A stretch of DNA of 7,345 nucleotides from Clostridiales bacterium UBA4644 (GTDB lineage: Bacteria > Bacillota > Clostridia > Oscillospirales > Butyricicoccaceae): NCBI GenBank assembly GCA_002405755.1, contig DHMK01000082.1, positions 1-7,345 on the forward strand. Reading direction: 5' to 3'. This document shows, in pieces, positions 1 through 5,295 of the stretch; the first letter of the stretch is position 1; each line of letters starts with the position of its first letter. The notes beneath the pieces were generated by a model. It was not told the DNA's origin, made no database searches, and was given only the letters and a program-made list of their open reading frames with translations. Made by a program: the position numbers and the translations under genes.

Positions 1-428
1 GTGTCGTTCAGGTCGCAGGGGATATTTTCCTCCCGTTCCCCGGCAGGCAGCAGCTCATTGCGCACGGCGATCACATCAGGGAGGTCCAAATTATATATTT
101 TGCAGCTGCCGTTATCGCAGCCTCTTCCGGTGCTGTCCAGCCCGCAGCCCAGGTTGACCACGGCGGCCCTGGGGTGCGTTTTCAAATAATCCCGCACCTC
201 CCACGCCAGATCGTTCTGCCGCATGGCGACCTCCAGCGAGCCGAAGCGCTGCATTAAGCTGCGGGAATTTTTCTCCGCTTCTGAAAAATCATAGTCGATT
301 TCGCCGATCAGCTGCACCGCCGTTTCGTCCCGATAGAGATCCGGATACAGCTCCGAGCAGACCTTCCGCGCGTACAGTGGGATGATCAGCGTCTCCTGCA
401 CGGTGTTTTTCTCGATCTTATATTTCAT
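1..428 (-). CDS. SAM-dependent O-methyltransferase, LCM/TcmP-like (C-terminus cut off)
   Basis: Only the first 142 residues are present; the gene continues past the left edge. It matches the start of the leucine carboxyl methyltransferase/TcmP family (COG3315, PF04072). The N-terminal signature TLIIPLYARK is at about residues 13-22. The SAM-binding glycine loop VNLGCGLDST is at 91-100, and the second-strand motif NLDLPDVI at 113-120 supplies the acidic residue that binds the ribose in this fold. The family transfers a methyl group from SAM to a carboxyl or hydroxyl oxygen; the substrate here cannot be told. ATG at 428 lies 9 bases after the stop of the membrane protein gene, with a modest GGAAAGTGAG upstream, so it is the third gene of the operon and probably translated from a shared mRNA. 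Family assignment is firm; substrate and role are unknown. Confidence 0.85.
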   Translation of the reverse strand, partial: MKYKIEKNTVQETLIIPLYARKVCSELYPDLYRDETAVQLIGEIDYDFSEAEKNSRSLMQRFGSLEVAMRQNDLAWEVRDYLKTHPRAAVVNLGCGLDSTGRGCDNGSCKIYNLDLPDVIAVRNELLPAGEREENIPCDLND

Positions 429-437
429 GGGTACATC

Positions 438-932
438 TCACTTTCCGCTAAAAAGCATCATGATCGCCGCCAGCACCGCTGAAATGACCGCCATCCCCGC
501 CGTGCCGAAGATCCATTTTTTCACCTTATCCCGGGCGGTGATATAGGGCTTCAGATCCTCCGTGCCGGGGATCGTCCACGCGTTTGTGTGACCGACCCAG
601 TAGCCGTCGATCAGAAATCTGTCGATCAGGTTCATCACAGAAAGGATCGCCAGCAGCTGCCAGAAGCCCGCAAAAAAGCCCCTCGCCCCATTGAGCGCAT
701 AGACGCACACCAGCACATAGGCGATATAGCCCGGAACGCAGGCGGCTTTGAACCGCAGGGCGTTTCGTTTGATCCTTTCGCAGGTCGTCAGTCCCAGCTG
801 CACGCACCGCTGCTGCACCGCCGGACTGTAAAGATGTACCATGCCCACCGCGCCCTTCCGGATGCCGATGGCGCAGACCAAAATGAGCAGAACGCCCAGC
901 CCCAGTCCTTCCAGAACGATCTTTCCGATCAT
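438..932 (-). CDS. small four-helix membrane protein, function unknown
   Basis: This 164-residue protein has about four hydrophobic helices, at residues 5-25, 65-83, 88-108 and 140-161. A basic cytoplasm-type segment (ERIKRNALRFK, about 52-62) follows the first helix. A conserved-looking polar loop, YWVGHTNAWTIPGTEDLKPY (111-130), lies between helices 3 and 4. I recognise no named domain or catalytic motif. The start is set at 932 rather than the longer in-frame ATG at 971: GGGAGG sits 8 bases before it and the ATG overlaps the upstream stop as ATGA, the usual sign of translational coupling. Its position between a reductase-like and a methyltransferase gene suggests a membrane partner or target for them, which is inference only. 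Confidence 0.8.
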   Translation of the reverse strand: MIGKIVLEGLGLGVLLILVCAIGIRKGAVGMVHLYSPAVQQRCVQLGLTTCERIKRNALRFKAACVPGYIAYVLVCVYALNGARGFFAGFWQLLAILSVMNLIDRFLIDGYWVGHTNAWTIPGTEDLKPYITARDKVKKWIFGTAGMAVISAVLAAIMMLFSGK

Positions 933-1855
933 GACAAATACCTCCCGCACTCCTGCTCCAGCGCCTGCCACACAGGATACGCAGCGCCGTTTTCCTCAAA
1001 AAATCGCTTCAGATCCCGGTCCAGCGCGCCCATTTCGTCCACTGCGTTCATGGCATGGTCGCAGGCGCAGAGCTTCCCCAGAGCGGTGGCGCACATGAGC
1101 TTGAAAAACCGCATACAGGTCTTGCGGTACGCTGCGCCCCCAAATTCCTTGTCTGCCTTTGGCAGGATCTCATGCCCCGCGTTCCGAATGGCCCGATATC
1201 CTTCGAGGTTGGCGTCGATCAGCCTGTTCAGATAGGCCGTGTCGCCCTTCAGCCTTTTCAGGTCGCCGTCTGTCTTGTAGCAGGCAAAGGCCGCCGGCAG
1301 CACGAACGCCGCGTGACACAGGAGATAGTCGCCCATGTTCGGCTCATAGACCACCTTGCAGCCCGTACCGTCAAAGATCTGCTTCACAAGCTGCCGCCGG
1401 GAGGGCGTGCCGCCCAGCGGCCCGATGGTGATCTTCTTGAGATCGATGGAGACTACGCGATCCCGCTCCCGATGTCCTGCCGAGAGGGCAAAGGCGAACA
1501 GCACATTTTTCTCCGGCAGCAGCGCCGCCGTCTCCGCCGCACGCACATTGTTGCCCACAAAGACGATATTCTTCGTTCCGTTGGCCCGCAGCGCGGGCAG
1601 GACCGTCTCCAGCTGCGTGTATCGGGCGACGACGAAGATCACATCGTAGTCATCCTCCGGCGCGAGCGCCGTCACCACGGGAATGCGGCGGACCGATGTA
1701 CAAAGGGAGAACTTGTCCTTGATCCGCAGCCCGTTTTCCCTGATCGTCTTCGCCCACTGGCCCCGGGCCAGCAGCGTCACATCCTTTCCGGCGCGCAGCA
1801 GGTTTCTTGCCAGATTGCAGCCCAACACCCCCGCGCCGAGCACCAGAATTCTCAT
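929..1855 (-). CDS. ketopantoate reductase-like NAD(P)-binding protein
   Basis: At 308 residues it has the usual length of the PanE/ApbA family, which reduces 2-dehydropantoate to pantoate with NADPH. The Rossmann motif GAGVLG is at residues 7-12, and an arginine at 31 after the second strand is where the family contacts the NADP phosphate. The helical C-terminal domain starts near 170. True PanE enzymes carry a catalytic Lys in a KxxxN motif; the matching stretch, YLLCHAAFVLP at 177-187, has no Lys and no Asn. The VTVK lysine is Arg 78. The C-terminal SSMLQD-type substrate motif is also not seen. It is therefore probably a family member with another substrate, and I give no panE symbol. ATG 1855 has AGGAGG 7 bases upstream. 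It is the first gene of the operon and overlaps the next by 4 bases. Confidence 0.8.
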   Translation of the reverse strand: MRILVLGAGVLGCNLARNLLRAGKDVTLLARGQWAKTIRENGLRIKDKFSLCTSVRRIPVVTALAPEDDYDVIFVVARYTQLETVLPALRANGTKNIVFVGNNVRAAETAALLPEKNVLFAFALSAGHRERDRVVSIDLKKITIGPLGGTPSRRQLVKQIFDGTGCKVVYEPNMGDYLLCHAAFVLPAAFACYKTDGDLKRLKGDTAYLNRLIDANLEGYRAIRNAGHEILPKADKEFGGAAYRKTCMRFFKLMCATALGKLCACDHAMNAVDEMGALDRDLKRFFEENGAAYPVWQALEQECGRYLS

Positions 1856-1932
1856 AACAAAGCCTCCTGTCCTCCCTGAAGCTCGGCGGCATACAGCAGC
1901 GATGCATCATCCGCATTCGCACAGCAGAGCAT
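1852..1932 (-). other. possible 26-codon upstream ORF or remnant of a lost gene
   Basis: The frame from ATG 1932 runs 26 codons and ends in a TGA that overlaps the reductase-like ATG as ATGA. The same frame is open back to 1962 but lacks another start. The translated tail (ELQGGQEALL at the end) has ordinary protein composition, and the stop/start overlap mimics that between the next two genes. It may be the tail of a decayed first gene of the operon. Against this, AAGAGG directly abuts the ATG with no spacer, and a TGA at 1963-1965 blocks the frame upstream. Low confidence. Confidence 0.2.
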
Positions 1933-1970
1933 CCTCTTCGCAGCGCTTCCATATCTCTCCGTTCAAAGCA

Positions 1971-1986
1971 GTTAGAGTTCGCTAAC
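1971..1986 (-). promoter_or_regulatory. GTTAG-N6-CTAAC inverted repeat, possible operator
   Basis: GTTAG at 1971-1975 is exactly complementary to CTAAC at 1982-1986, with a 6-base centre. It lies about 100 bases downstream of the predicted transcription start and 115 bases before the first gene. TTAG...CTAA half-sites occur in DtxR/IdeR-type metal-regulator boxes and in some TetR operators, but the spacing here is not the canonical IdeR one. It could act as a roadblock operator or as a short RNA hairpin. Confidence 0.35.
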
Positions 1987-2003
1987 CAATTTTCTTACGA
2001 AAA

Positions 2004-2054
2004 GCCGCATTCCTGCGGCAGCTTTCTGCAGCTTCAAAAGAACGCCCTGTGCAT
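2004..2054 (-). promoter_or_regulatory. leader mini-ORF plus hairpin (possible attenuator)
   Basis: In the operon leader, AGAGG stands just before ATG 2054, which opens a six-codon frame (MHRAFF) ending at 2034. Fifteen bases later comes a hairpin with a 6-bp stem GCCGCA/TGCGGC (2019-2014 with 2009-2004) and a GGAA tetraloop, followed by TTTT. A mini-ORF followed by a stem and T-run is the layout of translational attenuators. The stem is short, the ribosome site is close to the ATG, and no antiterminator was identified, so this is tentative. Confidence 0.25.
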
Positions 2055-2094
2055 GTCCTCTCGAATTTGTGACCAGATTTATCCTTCCGGTCAT

Positions 2095-2123
2095 ATAGTA
2101 ACAAAAAAGTGTGTTTTTGTCAA
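2095..2123 (-). promoter_or_regulatory. SigA-type promoter of the three-gene operon
   Basis: On the minus strand, TTGACA (2118-2123, perfect -35) and TACTAT (2095-2100, -10) are separated by exactly 17 bases in an AT-rich stretch. Transcription would start near 2088, giving a leader of about 230 bases before the reductase-like gene. Confidence 0.75.
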
Positions 2124-2288
2124 GATTTTACCGCCGGCCCTCCCTCGGCAGAGGACTGCGCTTTTCCGCGGCCAAATGCAGCGGTTCTTTCCCCGTGCTG
2201 ATGCTCCTGTTCGGTCGCCGCACAAAGCGGCTCCCTGTGGCAGAGCGGCGGCACTCGCCGCCGGAGCTGGTTCTCCGCCGTTCCCGGC
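2124..2288. other. GC-rich intergenic spacer with two hairpins, no gene seen
   Basis: Between the tRNA terminator and the operon promoter lies a GC-rich stretch with no start preceded by a good ribosome site. It holds two perfect hairpins: GCCGC/GCGGC (2217-2231, 5-base loop) and CGGCGGC/GCCGCCG (2246-2263, ACTC loop). Neither has a T-run on either strand, so they are not clear terminators. Confidence 0.4.
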
Positions 2289-2325
2289 AATAAAACGAAA
2301 ACACCTGCTTTTCTAAAGCAGGTGT
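2289..2325 (-). terminator. intrinsic terminator of tRNA-Arg
   Basis: Perfect 11-bp stem ACACCTGCTTT/AAAGCAGGTGT (2325-2315 with 2311-2301 read on the minus strand) with a 3-base loop. It starts 5 bases after the tRNA CCA end and is followed on the minus strand by a T-rich run (TTTCGTTTTATT). Confidence 0.9.
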
Positions 2326-2329
2326 CTTC

Positions 2330-2406
2330 TGGTACGCCCGACTGGAGTCGAACCAGCGGCCTTTAGAGTCGGAGTCTAACGCTCTATCCAGCTGAGCTAC
2401 GGGCGC
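2330..2406 (-). tRNA. tRNA-Arg, anticodon CCG
   Basis: A complete cloverleaf can be folded. The acceptor stem is GCGCCCG with CGGGCGT (one G-U at the end), the D stem GCTC/GAGC, and the anticodon stem TTAGA/TCTAA with loop CTCCGAC. The variable loop has 5 bases and the T arm is GCTGG-TTCGACT-CCAGT. The discriminator is A and CCA is encoded (2332-2330). The anticodon CCG (2372-2370) reads the arginine codon CGG, which is used repeatedly in the neighbouring genes. It is a single-gene unit with its own promoter and terminator. A spurious frame runs across it and yields the peptide often mis-annotated from this kind of tRNA. Confidence 0.97.
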
Positions 2407-2433
2407 ATATGTATTTTTCGGGGAACAGAAGGT

Positions 2434-2462
2434 ATTATAACACGCTTTTCTCCGTTTGTAAA
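2434..2462 (-). promoter_or_regulatory. promoter of tRNA-Arg
   Basis: TTTACA (2457-2462) and a perfect TATAAT (2434-2439) on the minus strand, spaced 17 bases. The start would be near 2427, about 20 bases before the mature tRNA 5' end. It diverges from the HD-gene promoter. Confidence 0.85.
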
Positions 2463-2518
2463 CCTCTAAATCAATTTTTCCTGCAATAAAAAATCGGCGG
2501 CTCCGTGCCGCGCCGCGC

Positions 2519-2547
2519 TTGCAAGGCAGCGGCCCCTGTGGTATACT
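2519..2547 (+). promoter_or_regulatory. promoter of the HD-domain gene
   Basis: TTGCAA (2519-2524), a 17-base spacer and TATACT (2542-2547), with an extended -10 TG one base before. The start would be near 2554, giving a leader of about 47 bases. Confidence 0.75.
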
Positions 2548-2600
2548 GTGGTTTGAAGAAAACGGAACAGAAACGATCACGCAGGAGGTGTGATACCACA

Positions 2601-3260
2601 ATGATGACTTATGCACAGATCATCCAGGATCCGGCCATCCGCACCTATATCGCCAAGGCGGATGAATCCCTTATCGCCCTGGGCTATACGGAGCACAGCT
2701 TTGCCCATGTGACCCATGTAGCGGAAATGGCAGGCTATATCCTGCAGGCGCTGAATTATCCCGCGCGGACGGTGGAGGTGGCCAAGATCGCCGCCTATCT
2801 CCATGATATCGGCAACCTGGTGAACCGGGTGGACCACAGCCAGAGCGGCGCCGTCATGGCCTTCCGCATTCTGAACGAGCGGGGCTTCGATCCGGAGGAA
2901 ATCGCCACCATTACCACCGCCATCGGCAACCACGACGAGGGCACGGGCGTTCCGGTGAACGCCGTAGCCGCGGCGCTGATCCTGGCGGACAAATCCGATG
3001 TGCGCCGCAGCCGGGTGCGCAACACCGACACCGGCAGCTTCGATATCCATGACCGGGTGAATTATTCCGTCACCAAGTCGGAGCTGAAGATCAACGAGGC
3101 CCGGACGCTCATCAAGCTGAAGCTCACCGTTGACACGCACTTTGGCTCCGTCATGGATTATTTTGAGATCTTTCTGCAGCGCATGATCCTCTGCCGCAAG
3201 GCGGCGGAAAAGCTGGGCCTGCAGTTCAAGCTGATGATCAACGAGCAGCAGCTGATCTGA
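2601..3260 (+). CDS. HD-domain phosphohydrolase family protein
   Basis: A 219-residue HD-superfamily protein of a clostridial type without a known substrate. Likely metal ligands can be read in order: H36 and H39, the HD pair H68-D69 (YLHDIGN), H79, H111 in GNHDEG, and D130 in LILADKSDVRR. The conserved C-terminal stretch MDYFEIFLQRMILCRKAAEKLGL is intact, so the protein appears complete. HD proteins hydrolyse phosphate esters, often of nucleotides, with a divalent metal; a soluble cytoplasmic location is expected because no signal peptide or membrane segment is seen. AGGAGGTG at 2583-2590 lies 10 bases before ATG 2601. A second ATG at 2604 (MTYAQ) is equally possible and fits my memory of relatives starting MTY. 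The frame is open to 2505, but that lies upstream of the promoter. Single gene, ending at a shared terminator. Confidence 0.9.
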   Translation: MMTYAQIIQDPAIRTYIAKADESLIALGYTEHSFAHVTHVAEMAGYILQALNYPARTVEVAKIAAYLHDIGNLVNRVDHSQSGAVMAFRILNERGFDPEEIATITTAIGNHDEGTGVPVNAVAAALILADKSDVRRSRVRNTDTGSFDIHDRVNYSVTKSELKINEARTLIKLKLTVDTHFGSVMDYFEIFLQRMILCRKAAEKLGLQFKLMINEQQLI

Positions 3261-3284
3261 ACGCCGGTGGTTTTGATCTTTATA

Positions 3285-3312
3285 AAAGAGCACACCTTCC
3301 GGCGTGCCCTTT
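3285..3312. terminator. bidirectional terminator between convergent genes
   Basis: A 12-position stem (3285-3296 with 3301-3312) around a 4-base loop. Read on the minus strand it is fully paired, with two G-U pairs and a GGAA tetraloop, and AAA/TTT at its base. On the plus strand two A-C mismatches weaken it, but T-rich sequence (CTTTGTTTGATCTCTTTT) follows. It would end the HD gene from the left and the Cys-rich gene from the right. Confidence 0.7.
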
Positions 3313-3355
3313 GTTTGATCTCTTTTCGGTCTTTGCTCAGCGAGATCCTGCAGGA

Positions 3356-3709
3356 TCACCCAGCCCTTGTCTGCGCTCCAGTATTCCGTGGCCGGAAGCG
3401 TATAGGTAAGCTCCTTTCCGCAGCGGGAGCAGCCCACGATCCCACCCGCGAAGGGGGATCCCGCTTCGCCTTGGCGGAATGGTTATCGTCCTCCCGGCTC
3501 AGCAGGGTCGAGGTCTCGTCGCCGCAATAGGTGCAGATGTCCTTTTTGTAATGCAGCGTCCAGCAGCCGAAGCTCTTTTCAACATATTCCGTATGGAAGG
3601 GGCCATCGCAGCCGCAGCTTGCACAGGGCTGCACCGTGCCGCCGGCCAGCCCGGTCAGGGAGCCTGCCAGCAGCAGACAGCACAGGAGCAAAGCGGTGAT
3701 CTTTTTCAT
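3356..3709 (-). CDS. small exported Cys-rich protein, probably frameshifted
   Basis: The first 77 residues look like a real exported protein. A signal peptide with KK at 2-3 and a hydrophobic core at 5-22 is followed by a cysteine-rich region: CxxCxC at 29-34, C49, and CxxC at 59-62 with H39 and H77, suggesting a small zinc ribbon. I recognise no family. Start support is good: AGGAGGG sits 6 bases before ATG 3709. A possible extended -10 (TGATAGACT, 3740-3748) lies further up. From about residue 80 the frame turns into Arg/Pro/Ala-rich text. The +1 frame carries a further zinc-ribbon-like CxxC stretch (GCSRCGKELTYTLPATEYW, 3434-3378), and another frame stops at 3337 just before the terminator. 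The gene is therefore probably disrupted near 3440-3480, where a palindrome sits. It is either a pseudogene or a shortened protein. Confidence 0.55.
   Translation of the reverse strand: MKKITALLLCCLLLAGSLTGLAGGTVQPCASCGCDGPFHTEYVEKSFGCWTLHYKKDICTYCGDETSTLLSREDDNHSAKAKRDPPSRVGSWAAPAAERSLPIRFRPRNTGAQTRAG
3448..3469. repeat. 22-base near-perfect palindrome at the frameshift point
   Basis: GCGAAG (3448-3453) pairs with CTTCGC (3464-3469) and GGGATCCC forms the centre, with one G-G mismatch. Overlapping pairings flank it (TTCCGC with GCGGGA and CGCC-AA-GGCG on the minus strand, to 3480). A dense cluster of palindromes in a coding frame resembles a small REP-like insertion. No second copy is visible in the window. 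Confidence 0.4.
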
Positions 3710-3718
3710 GGGGATCCC

Positions 3719-3822
3719 TCCTTTTATTTTTGTGATTTTAGTCTATCACGATCCTTTTGTTTTTTCATTTTTCTATTTTCCAATTTTGGTTATTTTTTTG
3801 TCAATTTTCCCCACAAACGCGA
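3719..3822. other. AT-rich intergenic stretch, T-rich on the plus strand
   Basis: About 100 bases of very T-rich plus-strand DNA separate the parvulin terminator from the Cys-rich gene. It holds the ribosome site of that gene, a possible extended -10, and an orphan minus-strand TTGACA (revcomp near 3798-3803) without a -10 at proper spacing. No ORF is supported. Confidence 0.35.
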
Positions 3823-3854
3823 AAACGGCAGCGCCGCTCAGGACGCTGCCGTTT
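3823..3854 (-). terminator. intrinsic terminator of the parvulin gene
   Basis: Perfect 11-bp stem AAACGGCAGCG/CGCTGCCGTTT with a 10-base loop, starting 19 bases after the parvulin stop. On the minus strand it ends in TTTTCGCGTTTG. Confidence 0.85.
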
Positions 3855-3873
3855 CTATTCTTATTTCCTTCGG

Positions 3874-5169
3874 TCAGTTCAGCGCCAGCGTCTCCCGCTG
3901 GGTAAAGACCATATCCTCGCTGAAAAGCTCCGCCGCCGCGCCGGCAAACAGCTCATCCAGCCAGAGCTCATAGGCCGCCTGGGCCGCATCCTCGTTGGGG
4001 TCATCGGCGATGGTAGTGCTCTCGCCCACAAAATACATGATATGGGAGCCATAGCTGGTCTGCACGATGCCGTGGTCGCCGGACTGGCGGGATGTATCAA
4101 AGCACCAGTCGTTGAACTCCGTTATCATCTGCCCGGGGGCCACATCCTCATAAAGGCCGCCGTTGTCGGCAGAGCCGGGGTCGGCAGAATATTCGCCGGC
4201 CAGCGCCGCGAAGTTCTCCTCTGTAGGATCGGCCAGGAACAGGGCGTAGATCTCCTCCGCCTTCTTCTGGGCGGCTTCCGCATCGGGGATGTCGGTGCCC
4301 TCCTCCGGCTGGATCAGGATATGACGCACATTGACGCAGTAGGTCAGCTCCGCCGCCGGGTCATACTGCTCCTCATAAAACTGCCGGTATCTTGCGTTGG
4401 CATAGCTGCCCGCCAGCGTGGAGCGGCGCAGATAGGCCTCGTAGCTCTGGACCTCGCAGCAGGGGTCAAACATAAAGCGCAGGTATTCGTTGGCAGAGGA
4501 ATAGCCGTTGCTGGCGGCATATTCGTTCAGGGAATCCAGCGTCTGGGTCAGATACTGCTCGTCCTCATCGGAAAGCACATAGCCCTCTGCCTCCGCCCGG
4601 CTGCACAGCGTCTCCGTCTGGACCCAGTTGTCCACTGCCAGCTGGGCGAAATAATCGTGCCAGGTCTGGGTCTCGCTGAACTGCTGCTGGTCAAAGGGCG
4701 TGGACAGGCTCAGATAATAAGAGAGATAATCCGCGTTGCTGCTGTAGAAATTGAAGAACAGATCCCAGTAATAAAACTGGAAGATCTGGTTGGTGAGGGC
4801 CTTTCCCTCATATTCCGCAACGATGTTCTGCGCACCGGGGGTCTCCGCACCGTAAAGGCCGGTGTTTTCCGCCAGAGCGGTAACGGCCTGCAGAGTATTG
4901 CTGCGGGTGTCGCCGGTCTCGCTGCCGGTCTCGCTGCCGGTCTCGTCATCAGGCGTCTCATCGGGCGTTTTCTCGGGCTGGGCTGCGTCGCCGTAGAGCG
5001 CATCCTTGCCCACGGAGCGGACCGTTTGATGCTCCCGGACCACCGACAGCGCAAAGGCCGCCAGCAAAACGGCCACCAAAAGGACCGTCAGGATCGCCGC
5101 CGGACTCCAACCAGGCTTTTTGGCGGTCTCCGTGGTCTCTGCGGTCTGGTTGTTGTTCTCTTCATTCAT
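3874..5169 (-). CDS. membrane-anchored parvulin-type peptidyl-prolyl isomerase
   Basis: At 431 residues, this protein has a short polar cytoplasmic tail (1-24), a single membrane helix (about 25-44), and an acidic Thr/Glu/Pro-rich linker with a GSET repeat (65-88). A helical chaperone-like region follows (about 115-275), rich in aromatic residues at 130-152, then the parvulin domain (about 279-383). The domain opens with VRHILI (H283), contains the SADPGSADNGGLYEDV loop (328-343), and ends in GSHIMYF (H376), so both conserved histidines are present. Such proteins catalyse proline isomerisation and help secreted proteins fold outside the membrane, like PrsA/SurA. Unlike PrsA there is no lipobox; the anchor is a transmembrane helix. 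ATG 5169 has AGGAGG 8 bases upstream. It has its own promoter and terminator. Folding function is firm at family level; clients are unknown. Confidence 0.9.
   Translation of the reverse strand: MNEENNNQTAETTETAKKPGWSPAAILTVLLVAVLLAAFALSVVREHQTVRSVGKDALYGDAAQPEKTPDETPDDETGSETGSETGDTRSNTLQAVTALAENTGLYGAETPGAQNIVAEYEGKALTNQIFQFYYWDLFFNFYSSNADYLSYYLSLSTPFDQQQFSETQTWHDYFAQLAVDNWVQTETLCSRAEAEGYVLSDEDEQYLTQTLDSLNEYAASNGYSSANEYLRFMFDPCCEVQSYEAYLRRSTLAGSYANARYRQFYEEQYDPAAELTYCVNVRHILIQPEEGTDIPDAEAAQKKAEEIYALFLADPTEENFAALAGEYSADPGSADNGGLYEDVAPGQMITEFNDWCFDTSRQSGDHGIVQTSYGSHIMYFVGESTTIADDPNEDAAQAAYELWLDELFAGAAAELFSEDMVFTQRETLALN
4912..4945. repeat. 12-bp tandem repeat, 2.8 copies, in the parvulin linker
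   Basis: The unit GCCGGTCTCGCT occurs at 4912-4923 and 4924-4935, with a partial copy to 4945. In frame it encodes the SETG repeats of the extracytoplasmic linker, so copy-number changes would lengthen or shorten the linker by 4 residues without breaking the frame. Confidence 0.85.
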
Positions 5170-5199
5170 AAAAAGGACCTCCTGTCTTTCAGCAAGCCC

Positions 5200-5228
5200 A
5201 TCATATCATACCGCGCCTGGGATTGCAA
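5200..5228 (-). promoter_or_regulatory. promoter of the parvulin gene
   Basis: Minus-strand TTGCAA (5223-5228) and TATGAT (5200-5205) with a 17-base spacer. A second TATGAT at 5205-5210 overlaps but would be only 12 bases from the -35. The start would be near 5193, giving a leader of about 24 bases. Confidence 0.75.
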
Positions 5229-5247
5229 ATAAATTGGGAATAAACTA

Positions 5248-5271
5248 AGCCCGCGGCAAATGCCGCGGGCT
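5248..5271 (-). terminator. intrinsic terminator of the amino acid permease gene
   Basis: Perfect 10-bp stem AGCCCGCGGC/GCCGCGGGCT with a 4-base loop, followed on the minus strand by TAGTTTATT. It begins 24 bases after the permease stop and ends 19 bases before the -35 of the parvulin promoter, separating the two genes. Confidence 0.85.
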
Positions 5272-5295
5272 GCAAAAGCAAAGAGTATACTGCGC

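Noticed and set aside
438..971. longer start (971) for the membrane protein
   Set aside because: It would overlap the upstream gene by 43 bases; ATG 932 has a better ribosome site and the ATGA coupling overlap.
1055..1879. 274-codon plus-strand frame
   Set aside because: Antisense to the reductase-like gene, which has the Rossmann motif, ribosome site and operon context.
2246..2263. GC-rich hairpin as an extra terminator or RNA gene
   Set aside because: No T-run on either strand and no other sign of a structured RNA.
2505..2600. longer start for the HD gene
   Set aside because: The frame before 2601 spans the promoter; the AGGAGGTG site and family N-terminus point to 2601 or 2604.
2128..2616. 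162-codon minus-strand frame crossing the tRNA
   Set aside because: It contains the whole tRNA-Arg and its terminator and promoter; the VAQLDRALDSDSKGR-type peptide is the familiar false protein from such tRNAs.
2577..3437. 286-codon minus-strand frame opposite the HD gene
   Set aside because: It is the antisense of a well-supported HD gene and runs through the terminator; only its first part (about 3434-3378) looks like the displaced end of the Cys-rich gene.
3757..5232. 491-codon plus-strand frame
   Set aside because: Antisense to the parvulin gene, no ribosome site, and crosses the terminator; a product of GC-rich codon bias.
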